Source: Dryocola clanedunensis (lineage in GTDB: Bacteria > Pseudomonadota > Gammaproteobacteria > Enterobacterales > Enterobacteriaceae). Taken from it: a stretch of 64,000 nucleotides of DNA. The notes under the pieces were generated by a model, which had not been told where the DNA came from, ran no database searches, and was given only the letters and a program-made list of their open reading frames with translations. The stretch lies in the NCBI RefSeq assembly GCF_025215155.1, contig NZ_JALHAM010000122.1. The stretch is one strand, 5' to 3'. Each line of letters opens with the position of its first letter. The first letter of the stretch is position 1. Positions 45,781 to 53,532 of this stretch are shown in pieces. Both the position numbers and the translations under genes were made by a program.

Positions 45781-46701
45781 TTATTTGATTTCCAGCACGT
45801 CCAGACGCTGCAATGGCGCTTCGCTGTCGTCTTCTTCTGGCTGCCAGCCTGCGGGCTGCATCGGCAGCTCTTCGCGGTCAAAGGCCAGATCCCCACCGGC
45901 AACCACTTCCGCCCCGTGCTTCAGCCCTTTGAAGTCAAACAGCTCTGTGTCGCACAGGTGAGAAGGGACAACGTTCTGCATCGCGCTGAACATCGTCTCG
46001 ATACGGCCCGGGTAGCGTCTATCCCAGTCACGCAGCATCTCGCCAATGACCTGACGTTGCAGATTAGGCTGCGAGCCGCAGAGGTTACATGGAATAATGG
46101 GATATTCGCGAGCAATGGCAAAACGCTCAATATCTTTCTCGCGGCAGTAGGCAAGAGGGCGGATGACGATATGCTTCCCGTCGTCGCTCATCAGCTTCGG
46201 CGGCATGCCTTTCATCTTGCCGCCGTAAAACATGTTCAGGAACAGCGTCTGGAGAATATCATCCCGGTGATGTCCCAGGGCGATTTTGGTCGCGCCGAGT
46301 TCGGTTGCTGTACGGTACAAAATGCCGCGGCGCAGACGTGAGCAGAGTGAGCAGGTCGTTTTCCCTTCCGGGATCTTTTCTTTGACGATGCCGTAGGTAT
46401 TCTCTTCTACAATCTTGTACTCAACGCCGATGCTGTCCAGATAAGCGGGCAGGATATGCTCCGGAAATCCCGGCTGCTTCTGGTCCAGATTGACTGCCAC
46501 CAGGCTGAAATTGATTGGCGCGCTCTGCTGCAGGTTGCGCAAAATTTCCAGCATGGTATAGCTGTCTTTGCCACCGGAGAGGCAGACCATAATGCGGTCA
46601 CCTTCTTCGATCATCTTGTAATCTGCGATCGCTTCACCGACGTTGCGACGAAGACGTTTCTGTAATTTGTTGAGATTGTACTGCTCTTTTTGACTGGTCA
46701 T
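45781..46701 (-). CDS. ttcA: tRNA 2-thiocytidine biosynthesis protein TtcA
   Basis: A 306-aa cytoplasmic enzyme that thiolates cytidine 32 of several tRNAs, using ATP and a [4Fe-4S] cluster. The PP-loop is CLSGGKDSYT; the cluster cysteines are in TCSLCSRL and IPCNLCGS. It is slightly shorter at the N-terminus than E. coli TtcA (311). In E. coli the Rac prophage sits at this gene; here ttcA is intact and the prophage uses a nearby tRNA gene instead. Confidence 0.97.
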   Translation of the reverse strand: MTSQKEQYNLNKLQKRLRRNVGEAIADYKMIEEGDRIMVCLSGGKDSYTMLEILRNLQQSAPINFSLVAVNLDQKQPGFPEHILPAYLDSIGVEYKIVEENTYGIVKEKIPEGKTTCSLCSRLRRGILYRTATELGATKIALGHHRDDILQTLFLNMFYGGKMKGMPPKLMSDDGKHIVIRPLAYCREKDIERFAIAREYPIIPCNLCGSQPNLQRQVIGEMLRDWDRRYPGRIETMFSAMQNVVPSHLCDTELFDFKGLKHGAEVVAGGDLAFDREELPMQPAGWQPEEDDSEAPLQRLDVLEIK

Positions 46702-46802
46702 GGAGTTCTCGGGCTATAAACCAACACGCGTTACGCGCAATGCTGGCGTGTATGGTACGGATTGGAGCGACGAATGCCAGCATGATTTGCATCCAGATTT
46801 CA

Positions 46803-46830
46803 GGCGGTGGAAGGGCACCGCCCCTTTTTT
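46803..46830 (+). terminator. Orphan intrinsic terminator
   Basis: GGCGGTG and CACCGCC flank GAAGGG, then CC and six T. It is a strong rightward terminator, but no gene on the plus strand ends before it within the preceding 1 kb apart from those already terminated. It may end a short transcript starting divergently from ttcA at about 46710. Confidence 0.7.
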
Positions 46831-46946
46831 CTTTCCCTTACAGTGCTATCGCAGAAAAAACGCATTTTTTACTAACAAGTTGATGACCTCGCTGAATTAA
46901 CTTATCGCATGATATTCATTTGAGTGGGAATTATTCAGGGTAGATT

Positions 46947-47318
46947 ATGAGAAAAGCACTTATTATTTTATTTCCCGCACTTTTATCGGGCTGTAGCTAT
47001 TACAATAATTACCTCGAGCAGTCACAGATAAAAACGCTGGAGTATCACTGCGATGAAGCACCGCTTGTGGTACAACGAAACGATATGCGTCAGCAGGTTT
47101 CAATGACTATCGATAATCAGCCTTTAACATTGAAACAAGGATTGTCAGCGGAAGGCGAGCGCTTTACTGACGGCGTTTATGTTTTTTGGGTGAAAGATGA
47201 AGACGCGAACGTCTACAGACATGACAGAATTGTTCTGCATAACTGCAAATTACAGCCGGTAAAAGAAACTTCGATATTTAATCGGAATATTTTCAGCTGG
47301 GCAAAGAAGGATGGATGA
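46947..47318 (+). CDS. MliC-like lipoprotein
   Basis: 123 aa. The lipobox LLSGC (Cys16) follows a short hydrophobic signal, with Ser at +2 favouring the outer membrane. The mature part fits the MliC/PliC (C-type lysozyme inhibitor) pattern: YHCDEAPLVV, a middle LTLKQGLSAEGERFTDG, then FWVKDEDANVYRHDRIVLHNC, where two cysteines (Cys35 and Cys108) would form the family disulfide. The inhibitory Ser/Lys loop is only loosely recognisable. A periplasm-facing shield against host lysozyme is plausible. Confidence 0.75.
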   Translation: MRKALIILFPALLSGCSYYNNYLEQSQIKTLEYHCDEAPLVVQRNDMRQQVSMTIDNQPLTLKQGLSAEGERFTDGVYVFWVKDEDANVYRHDRIVLHNCKLQPVKETSIFNRNIFSWAKKDG

Positions 47319-47357
47319 GGACATCAGCAGAATAGTATAAAGCAAACTGTTGTAGCA

Positions 47358-47380
47358 GACGGGGCCTTTGAGGCTCCGTC
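47358..47380 (+). terminator. Hairpin, first copy of a duplicated motif
   Basis: GACGGGGCC-TTTGA-GGCTCCGTC is an imperfect hairpin 40 bp after the lipoprotein gene. The same GGGGCCTTTGAGG core recurs at 47521. Confidence 0.6.
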
Positions 47381-47474
47381 AGACTGATGACAAACTCATA
47401 CCGATTGAAATTCGAAAAGATCTCACTGAATAGATAACAAGGGAAATCAATGAATTGATTTTCGCCTGCTTATC

Positions 47475-47510
47475 ACAAAGAAGGAAAAACCACGTTTTTT
47501 CCTTCTTTGT
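47475..47510. terminator. 15-bp perfect hairpin matching the tyrR terminator
   Basis: ACAAAGAAGGAAAAA and TTTTTCCTTCTTTGT are perfect arms around a 6-nt centre. It is bidirectional in form. The outer 12 bp are identical to the tyrR hairpin at 38989-39023. Confidence 0.65.
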
Positions 47511-47520
47511 CAGTCATCAC

Positions 47521-47541
47521 ACGGGGCCTTTGAGGCCCCGT
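47521..47541 (+). terminator. Hairpin, second copy of the duplicated motif
   Basis: ACGGGGCC-TTTGA-GGCCCCGT, perfect 8-bp arms, followed by TGCTGT. It resembles the hairpin at 47358 but with full pairing. Confidence 0.6.
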
Positions 47542-48012
47542 TGCTGTATGGCGGCGAGATGCTGAAGTCTTACATGCTGATTATGCGCGGAAATCCTTAT
47601 CCTGAGATACCAGCACCTCACCATAATAAGAAAAAAAGCGCCAACGGACATTGGCGCCTGGGTCCAGTGACCCAAAAGAAACTGTCACCTGTAGAGCAAC
47701 ATGGCAATAATAATAAATTCCACCCCTTTTTTCAGTAAAGATTTAGTTTATAAATAAATGATTATTTCCCTTATGTAATATTTCAGGCAGTGCCGATTAC
47801 GCTGCTGCATAACAGAGAGTGCATAATATTAATGAGTCAATAAGCGGCTAAATTTAAATTTGCATGCGGAATCGATGCAGAAGGGGGGATATATTTGCTA
47901 ACATATCGGTCATATTGTGCGCTAGCATACGGCTTGAACAATCCATCCGGCAATCATTCACGGCCAACAAAATCGGGCGGCGCAAATTCATACATTTATG
48001 ACTGAGGTAGCT

Positions 48013-48258
48013 ATGAAAAAGATTTTGGTTTCCGCTTTGCTGTCATGCTTTTTACTGACCACGTTTAGCGCTTATGCAACACGCAACAGCGATGAACGCC
48101 AGGAAGCACGTAATATCAAGCAGGACGCCCGCACTCAGGGACGGAGGGATAAGCAAGATTGTTTTGTAAACAATAACAAAAGCAACAATGACTGTCGGCA
48201 GGATAAGCGTGAAAACCGCCGCGATGGCCGCAACGACGCCCGGGATGCCCGCTGGTAG
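48013..48258 (+). CDS. Small secreted Arg/Asp/Asn-rich protein
   Basis: 81 aa from ATG 48013, which has GAGGT at a good distance; an upstream in-frame ATG at 47998 adds only five residues. The signal peptide is MKKILVSALLSCFLLTTFSAYA. The mature ~59 residues are highly charged (RNSDERQEARNIKQDAR; DKRENRRDGRNDARDARW) with two Cys that could pair. It has no recognisable domain. It resembles small periplasmic stress proteins in composition only. It is the last chromosomal gene before the tRNA cluster. Confidence 0.72.
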   Translation: MKKILVSALLSCFLLTTFSAYATRNSDERQEARNIKQDARTQGRRDKQDCFVNNNKSNNDCRQDKRENRRDGRNDARDARW

Positions 48259-48379
48259 AATTATTTACATCTTAGTTGCCTTATTATTTGCATGGTTAAT
48301 ATGCCTTGTGTACTATGCACCGCCTGATCCTGCAGGCTGGGGGGTTAGCGCTGACAATTTTGGCTTGTCTGTCTGCTAA
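48245..48379 (+). CDS. Possible 44-aa single-helix membrane peptide
   Basis: ATG 48245 lies inside the end of the preceding gene (14-bp overlap) in another frame. The peptide has one strong hydrophobic helix (IIYILVALLFAWLICLVYY) and a short polar tail. No clear ribosome site is present, so translation would need coupling. Included only as a possibility. Confidence 0.3.
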   Translation: MPAGRIIYILVALLFAWLICLVYYAPPDPAGWGVSADNFGLSVC

Positions 48380-48402
48380 ACTGTTCCAGCAAGGGTCACA
48401 AA

Positions 48403-48476
48403 CCGCCACTAGCTCATCGGGAAGAGCGACAACCAGGATGTTGTAGTACGGGGTTCGAGGCTCCGGTGGCGGACCA
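48403..48476 (+). tRNA. tRNA-like element with a 6-nt anticodon loop
   Basis: The 74-nt segment folds as a full cloverleaf. The acceptor stem is CCGCCAC/GTGGCGG, the D stem GCTC/GAGC, and the T arm CGGGG-TTCGAGG-CTCCG, with a discriminator A and an encoded CCA. The anticodon stem ACAAC/GTTGT closes a loop of only six bases (CAGGAT) that lacks U33, so no normal anticodon can be assigned. It ends 1 bp before the tRNA-Gly gene. It may be a decayed or non-decoding tRNA; scored as tRNA-like. Confidence 0.6.
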
Positions 48477-48477
48477 C

Positions 48478-48552
<75 letters not shown>

Positions 48553-48716
48553 CGATGTGTTATTTCCCCGTCTAGTAAAGTCTACAAATCCCAGTAATCA
48601 CGCACCTCTAAGCACTTATTCGTTGTTTTGACGTCTACTGATATCTATTGCAATCCACTCTCTTTTGGGGGTAGATATGGGGGTTTATAAATATACCCCA
48701 AGGAAGAGTACCCCCA

Positions 48717-49895
48717 ATGAAGCTGACAGCCCGGCAAGTCGAGACCGCAAAGCCAAAAGATAAGTCGTATAAACTCTCTGATGGTGGAGGGCTATTCCTG
48801 TTGATCAATACAAACGGTTCTCGATACTGGCGCTTGAAGTACCGGGTATCAGGAAAGGAGAAATTGCTATCCATTGGAGTTTATCCTGCAGTATCACTTG
48901 CTGATGCCAGAGCGAAGCGAGAAGAAGCAAGGCGCTTAATTGCAGCTGGTGGCGATCCGAGCCAGGAGAAGCAGCAGCAAAAACAGGAGAAGAAGGGAAG
49001 CTCCCTTAACACGTTTGAGCTAATCACTCGCGAATGGTATCAGCGGCGCTATGACCAGTGGTCAGAATCGTATCGGTCGGAAATGATGGCAACCTTTGAA
49101 AGTGATGTCTTCCCGTATCTCGGCCACAGACCTATTAACGATATAAAGCCGCTTGAGTTGTTAGCTGTATTGACAAAGTTAGAACAGCGGGGCGCTACAG
49201 AAAAAATGCGCAAGGTAAGGCAACGATGCGGTGAAGTATGGCGATACGCGATTGTTACAGGTAGAGCCGAATATAATCCAGCCCCAGATCTTGCTAGCGC
49301 AACAAAACCACATAAGCGTAAGCATTACCCACACCTCTCGATTGATGAAATCCCAGGGTTTATGGCTGAGCTAAACGGCTACACTGGAAGCATGCAGATA
49401 AAACTCGCGTTGAAGCTGCTTATTCTCACCGGCACCCGGCCAGGGGAATTACGACAGGCGGAATGGAATGAATTTGATTTTGACAAATCTGTCTGGGAAA
49501 TTCCTGCAGCTAAAATGAAAATGCGCCGCCCCCACCTTGTGCCTTTACCTAAACAGGCCATAGAAATCCTCAAACAAATCAAACCAATTTCTGGTCGTTA
49601 TCAATTTGTCTTTCCTGGCAGGAGCCAACATACGAAGCCTATCAGTGAGATGGCTATGAACGTGCTAATTCGCCGCATTGGATACGGCGGCAGGGCAACG
49701 GGGCATGGCTTCCGTCACACGATGAGCACCATTCTTCACGAAGAAGGGTACAACACCGCCTGGATTGAGACACAACTCGCTCACGTTGATAAGAACAGTA
49801 TCAGGGGTACCTACAACCACGCACAGTACCTTGAAGGCCGTAGAGAGATGCTCCAGTGGTATGCCGACCATATAGATTCGCTATCGGGCATGTAG
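48717..49895 (+). CDS. int: P4-type tyrosine integrase
   Basis: A 392-aa site-specific recombinase that inserts and excises the prophage at the tRNA-Gly gene. The N-terminal arm-binding domain (DUF4102 type; LSDGGGLFLLI, GVYPAVSLADAR) precedes a core-binding domain and the C-terminal catalytic domain. The catalytic residues are visible: Arg in LTGTRPGELR, His-Arg in HGFRHT, His in LAHVDKN and Tyr in GTYNHAQY. AT content is similar to the flanks. Confidence 0.96.
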   Translation: MKLTARQVETAKPKDKSYKLSDGGGLFLLINTNGSRYWRLKYRVSGKEKLLSIGVYPAVSLADARAKREEARRLIAAGGDPSQEKQQQKQEKKGSSLNTFELITREWYQRRYDQWSESYRSEMMATFESDVFPYLGHRPINDIKPLELLAVLTKLEQRGATEKMRKVRQRCGEVWRYAIVTGRAEYNPAPDLASATKPHKRKHYPHLSIDEIPGFMAELNGYTGSMQIKLALKLLILTGTRPGELRQAEWNEFDFDKSVWEIPAAKMKMRRPHLVPLPKQAIEILKQIKPISGRYQFVFPGRSQHTKPISEMAMNVLIRRIGYGGRATGHGFRHTMSTILHEEGYNTAWIETQLAHVDKNSIRGTYNHAQYLEGRREMLQWYADHIDSLSGM

Positions 49896-49950
49896 CTGCC
49901 AGCCAGAAGGTAAATTCCGTTTAATGATTTTCTCTTACGTGCGAGAAAAA

Positions 49951-50046
49951 CAGGTCGGGTAGGTAGGGTAAGTCGGGTATAGTTAGGTATTTATATATTT
50001 ATTAGATAGTTAGTTGTTATTTTGTACCCGACCTGTACCCGACTTA
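49951..50046. repeat. Two pairs of inverted GTCGGGTA repeats
   Basis: CAGGTCGGGTA (49951-49961) and AAGTCGGGTA (49970-49979) on the left are mirrored exactly by TACCCGACCTG (50025-50035) and TACCCGACTT (50036-50045) on the right. A 45-bp AT-rich centre lies between them. The order is A-B...A'-B', not nested, which suits repeated protein sites rather than one hairpin. Integrase arm sites or regulator sites are possible. The rest of the 49896-50267 gap shows nothing coding that I trust. Confidence 0.6.
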
Positions 50047-50267
50047 GGGCCTAAAAAACCGACCTATACCAGCCTTAGAACAACCTGCACGCCTGATAGC
50101 CACTTTTTTGACAGTGATCGCGCACTTCGGTATTGCTGTATGAATATCCAGCTAGTAGACTTCTGTAGATGATTACGAAAAAGGCTATGTCTAGGCTGAT
50201 CACCGAAAACCAGCACACCTCTGCTGGCTGGCATAGCCGCCAAAATCAGAGGGCGTGGGGTGGCGCA

Positions 50268-50867
50268 ATGTCGAACAGTAGTAATGCAGAAATATTAATT
50301 GGTCTTGACGACAAAGTTGAGAAGCTCAGCTCAGAATTTCACATTGATATAGAAAGGTTTTTATTAGAAATGATGCCTGAAGTGGATCGTGGCGATTATT
50401 ATGATTCAAATGATTTGCAATCAGTCATCCTTGAAGATGTTTTGAATACTGATCGTGAACGTACAGAAATCGAAAAGCGGCTTTGGGACGCAGCCCTAAG
50501 TCTTTGCAAAGAATTCATGGTACCCGAAGTAATCTGCGCACCATTAGTTATGATGACAATTCTCTCTCTAAGCAAAGGGAATATTAATGAAGGGAAAGCA
50601 TTAATTAGTGTTCTATTTTCTTACTCGGCATATCGTTCATCCTTTGAAAGTGCTCCGTCTAAGTTAGGAGCAATGGGGGGCAGGCCGAGCCACCCTAGAA
50701 AACAAGAGGCTATGGGGCTAGCAAGGAAAAGGTGGGAACAGATACCATATGCAAATCTCAATAGCGTTGCTACTTTTGTAAAGTCAAAACTTGAAGCTAA
50801 ATATACTGATGCACCTAAATTGCCGTCCATAAAAAGTTGGCTAAAAGAAGCAGATTTCAGACCCTGA
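50268..50867 (+). CDS. AT-rich prophage protein of unknown function
   Basis: 199 aa from ATG 50268 (GGGGTGG upstream); the open frame extends to ATG 50169 without a ribosome site. The product is soluble and acidic in its first 100 residues (LDDKVEKLSSEFHIDIERFL), with a helical middle and a basic C-terminal half (RPSHPRKQEAMGLARKRW) that could bind nucleic acid. I do not recognise the family. It is clearly richer in AT than its neighbours and sits between int and alpA, where cargo or regulatory genes are common. Confidence 0.6.
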   Translation: MSNSSNAEILIGLDDKVEKLSSEFHIDIERFLLEMMPEVDRGDYYDSNDLQSVILEDVLNTDRERTEIEKRLWDAALSLCKEFMVPEVICAPLVMMTILSLSKGNINEGKALISVLFSYSAYRSSFESAPSKLGAMGGRPSHPRKQEAMGLARKRWEQIPYANLNSVATFVKSKLEAKYTDAPKLPSIKSWLKEADFRP

Positions 50868-50875
50868 TAAATAAA

Positions 50876-50921
50876 ATATAAACCGGTTTATATCTACGCT
50901 AGAATATAAACCGGTTTATAT
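50876..50921. promoter_or_regulatory. Two tandem 18-bp perfect palindromes (operator pair)
   Basis: ATATAAACCGGTTTATAT occurs exactly twice, at 50876-50893 and 50904-50921, with centres 28 bp apart. It lies directly upstream of the AlpA-like gene. Perfect, repeated dyads spaced near integral helix turns suggest cooperative binding of a dimeric repressor controlling alpA. Confidence 0.7.
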
Positions 50922-51009
50922 CATTACATGCCTACCAATTAAATAATGCAAACTTCTCCTGTAGTCCAGATACGTCAACCAACGACGACGAACAAAAACA
51001 GGAGTTAAC

Positions 51010-51207
51010 ATGCACCAATCATTCATTCGCTTATCAGAAGTTCAACGCAGAACTGGCTACAGCAAGGCTTGGATTTACCGCCTTATGAGCCAGAAGCGCT
51101 TTCCCACCTCCGTTAAAATCGGCACCCGTGCCATTGCTTTTGTCGAAAGTGAAATCGACGAGTGGATCAACATCCGTATCGAAGAATCCCGCAAGGAGGT
51201 CGCATAA
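51010..51207 (+). CDS. AlpA-family regulator/excisionase
   Basis: A 65-aa MerR-like winged HTH protein. The signature is FIRLSEVQRRTGYSKAWIYR followed by KRFPTSVKIGTRAIAFVESE and DEWI. AlpA proteins switch on prophage integrase genes or act as excisionases (Vis of P4). AACAGGAG precedes the ATG, and the operator-like palindromes lie upstream. It is probably the first gene of the rightward early region. Confidence 0.92.
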   Translation: MHQSFIRLSEVQRRTGYSKAWIYRLMSQKRFPTSVKIGTRAIAFVESEIDEWINIRIEESRKEVA

Positions 51208-51306
51208 AAACCCTGTGTGCATTATTTGCGAGCAATTGCGGCTGCATCCATTCATCATTTGATTGCCGTCGCGACAGCTAACAAAAGCTTAAACGGAGAA
51301 TAACCA

Positions 51307-51921
51307 ATGAAACTTAAAGAAAGCCCCTTAACTGGGGAGGGAAAGACTCACTCTGAATTCGGCGGCAACTTTATTTCAGCCATAGCCGAGCCAACCATGT
51401 CCAGTCTGGAGATGGTGGATTACATCAACGCTGACCGTAAGGCGAAGGCCGAAGCTGAAGGTATGTCATTCCCGTGCAAGAAATATCGCAAGCTCCGCCA
51501 TGCTGATTTCACGAAAAAGGTTCCAAAGGTGCTGGGCGAGGAGTATGCGAAAGATTTCGCACACCCCTTTGTTAACGAGCAAAACGGGGAAGAATACCCT
51601 GGATATCAGTTTCCAAAGCGCGAAGCCTGCCTGATGGCTATGAGCTATAGCTATGAGCTTCAAGCCAAGGTTTACGACTACATGGAGGAGCTGGATCGTC
51701 AATCCCATGGCTATCTCAATTATACCGTTCAGGAACTGCAGGATATTGTTGCCGGCGCGCGTAAACATTCTGATGAAGATTCGAGTGACGCTGGTCGTCG
51801 CCTTCGTCAGCGCCAGGATGATTTAGTACTGCTGGGCAAAGCCGAGCAACTGGTTGATAGCCTGGGGCAAATAAATCTGGATCTCATCGGTGGCGGGAAG
51901 GTGGAGGTTCGCCATGGTTAG
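51307..51921 (+). CDS. Rha-type phage regulatory protein
   Basis: 204 aa. Its segments TMSSLEMVDYINADRKA and YQFPKREACLMAMSYSYELQAKVYDYMEEL are typical of the phage Rha (pRha) family, found in lambdoid and P4-like prophages and thought to be regulatory or interfering DNA-binding proteins. The N-terminal half is the DNA-binding module; the C-terminal part is helical. GGAGAATAACC precedes the ATG. Its end overlaps the next gene by 8 bp. Confidence 0.82.
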   Translation: MKLKESPLTGEGKTHSEFGGNFISAIAEPTMSSLEMVDYINADRKAKAEAEGMSFPCKKYRKLRHADFTKKVPKVLGEEYAKDFAHPFVNEQNGEEYPGYQFPKREACLMAMSYSYELQAKVYDYMEELDRQSHGYLNYTVQELQDIVAGARKHSDEDSSDAGRRLRQRQDDLVLLGKAEQLVDSLGQINLDLIGGGKVEVRHG

Positions 51922-52870
51922 TATCGACGAAATCCGCCGGCAGGTTATCTCCGGCGACTGGTCGCCTGTCAACAACGGCGAATACACGCTTACCGACCTG
52001 GGCCTGCGCCATAACGGTAGCGGGGCGCTGTGGCTACATTCAGATGTTTCTGTACATGAGGCTGACAGCGATAGCGGGCAAAGCGGAAAAGATAAAACCA
52101 AAGGCAATGTTAATGGCCTTCAACTGGAGATGGTCAGCCAGTGGACAGAGCACTGTACGAAACGCAGTTTTGCTGTATCTATCCCTGTTGACGTGCGCCG
52201 TCAGTTTTATCCGGATGATGCCGCCTTTGGCAAAGCGATGCGTGAGGCTGGCTATGTGTCGGTACGCACTCGCAAGTTGACGGGGAAGGATGCTCGCTTC
52301 TGGCTTTACCGTGTAACAGGTAATGATAAGGGGGTTGTCGCAGCAGAATCCGCGCCACACAAGGCTTCGGCGGTAACTGTGCAGGCGTCTGAAACAGAAC
52401 GATTCGCTTTCAAGCGTGTTGCGGTCGATGGTCGTTATCTGTGGGTTTATGCAGACCATATTCATTTTCTGAAAAAAATCCGTACTCGCATAAGCGGTAA
52501 GCAGGTTCAGGGGTATTCGGCGAGGAATGTGAATTTTGTCATTGAGGGGGAAAGATTGCCAGAGGGCTTATGCCCACAAAAGACACTGAAGAACATAGAT
52601 AAAATGCTTTCTGTGCAGGTTGCTGAATCGCAGTACGTACCGGATGTTCTCGCCTCGATGACGCCGCAGGATATCCTTACAGCTGCAAAAAACACCCTCA
52701 TGCAGATTAACGCCACGCATGGCTATGGAATGATGGCACACAACATCATGCTCAGTTACGGCGGGCGAAATCTTGCATCGGTGCCACCATCTAATCTGGC
52801 AGGTTGCCTGGTCGATCTAGATAAGCTGCTGGTTGTCGCCAGTACTGGGCTGGTGGAGGTGCAATCATGA
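51914..52870 (+). CDS. Prophage protein of unknown function
   Basis: 318 aa from ATG 51914 (GAGGT upstream); a GTG at 51890 in the same frame is less likely. There is no signal peptide or membrane helix. The N-terminal section (SIDEIRRQVISGDWSPVNNGEYTLTDLGLRHN) recalls small phage early proteins, and the middle contains a conserved-looking RKLTGKDARFWLYR. I cannot assign a family. It is coupled to the Rha gene upstream (8-bp overlap) and to the Ash-like gene downstream (4-bp overlap). Confidence 0.72.
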   Translation: MVSIDEIRRQVISGDWSPVNNGEYTLTDLGLRHNGSGALWLHSDVSVHEADSDSGQSGKDKTKGNVNGLQLEMVSQWTEHCTKRSFAVSIPVDVRRQFYPDDAAFGKAMREAGYVSVRTRKLTGKDARFWLYRVTGNDKGVVAAESAPHKASAVTVQASETERFAFKRVAVDGRYLWVYADHIHFLKKIRTRISGKQVQGYSARNVNFVIEGERLPEGLCPQKTLKNIDKMLSVQVAESQYVPDVLASMTPQDILTAAKNTLMQINATHGYGMMAHNIMLSYGGRNLASVPPSNLAGCLVDLDKLLVVASTGLVEVQS

Positions 52871-53532
52871 TCGCTACTACACGCACACCCGATGGGCACA
52901 AAGAAAAAGGCAACGCTGCTAACGCTGCCCTTTGGATGGATCATTCAGCCGAATTTTCGACTCAGTCTGTGTCTTGCTTCGGCTTCTTACGCTGGCGTCG
53001 TTTTATTTCGCCTTCCATTGACGCGATGATGAACTGTGAAGTGCTTTCACCTGGTTCCTTTACGCTCTCCATCGCTTCAACGATTTCATGCGGTACTCGT
53101 GACTTCAGTGATTGTGACTTTGCGTTTACGGTACCCGTTGCCATTACTGAACCTTGTGAATGCTGGTGGGCCACAGTATACCCAAAAGAAAATCAAAATA
53201 AAGCATTGACGTGGGCCACACTTGATAATAAGGTGGGCCACACCAAGTTTGTATTTGGTTTACAAGGCAACGCCCTCCAGTGCTTGAACACTAAGAGGGC
53301 GTCTAACCACAATGTTATCGGAGCTAACACTATGGCATATCAACATAGTACCCAAACTCGCCCTAAATTTCAGTATCGTTTTCTCGCTCTGAGTCGTTCA
53401 GATATGAGCGCTAAACCCTGCCGTGTCTCCGTTGAAGCACTGACAGAGCATGATGCCCGCATGGTACTGGCACCGTACTTCATCCTTTCACTGGCTGCTC
53501 GTCTCCCTGCACAGGGGGTATGCAATGCATAA
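52867..53532 (+). CDS. Ash/Icd-like prophage protein
   Basis: 221 aa. The N-terminal half (PDGHKEKGNAANAALWMDHS) resembles Ash-family proteins of P4-like phages; the C-terminal half (MAYQHSTQTRPKFQYRFLAL, then DARMVLAPYFILSLAARLPA) resembles the P1/P4 Icd-like division inhibitor. An internal ATG at 53332 with GGAG 8 bp upstream could express the Icd-like part alone (66 aa). In P4, ash sits in an RNA-regulated leader region. The first half is antisense to a YlcI/YnfO-like gene, so which frame is translated there is uncertain. Confidence 0.7.
   Translation: MIATTRTPDGHKEKGNAANAALWMDHSAEFSTQSVSCFGFLRWRRFISPSIDAMMNCEVLSPGSFTLSIASTISCGTRDFSDCDFAFTVPVAITEPCECWWATVYPKENQNKALTWATLDNKVGHTKFVFGLQGNALQCLNTKRASNHNVIGANTMAYQHSTQTRPKFQYRFLALSRSDMSAKPCRVSVEALTEHDARMVLAPYFILSLAARLPAQGVCNA
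52962..53144 (-). CDS. YlcI/YnfO-like small protein, antisense to the Ash-like gene
   Basis: 60 aa from ATG 53144 (AAGG 7 bp upstream). MATGTVNAKSQSLKSRVPHE is followed by IVEAMESVKEPGESTSQFI and a basic tail, closely resembling YnfO of Qin prophage as I remember it. The layout is that of a ribbon-helix-helix DNA-binding protein (beta strand, then two helices). It lies wholly within the plus-strand Ash-like frame. Confidence 0.72.
   Translation of the reverse strand: MATGTVNAKSQSLKSRVPHEIVEAMESVKEPGESTSQFIIASMEGEIKRRQRKKPKQDTD

Larger units (their letters stand above)
47319..48012. other. 694-bp gap with repeated hairpins, no supported gene
   Basis: It holds three strong hairpins (47358, 47475 and 47521) and two smaller ones (GCGCCAA/TTGGCGC at 47639-47658 and GGGTCC-AGT-GACCC beside it). 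From 47740 on it is AT-rich and carries the promoter of the small secreted protein. The 65-codon frame 47541-47738 is not convincing. Confidence 0.5.

Noticed and set aside
47358..47541. Possible CRISPR array
   Set aside because: Only two copies of a short hairpin and one unrelated hairpin exist, with no regular spacers and no cas genes.
47541..47738. 65-codon plus-strand frame after the duplicated hairpins
   Set aside because: It begins within a terminator hairpin, runs across two other hairpins, has no ribosome site and shows low-complexity Lys/Asn/His residues.
50169..50267. Upstream extension of the AT-rich prophage gene to ATG 50169
   Set aside because: There is no ribosome site before 50169, whereas GGGGTGG precedes ATG 50268; the extension remains possible but less likely.
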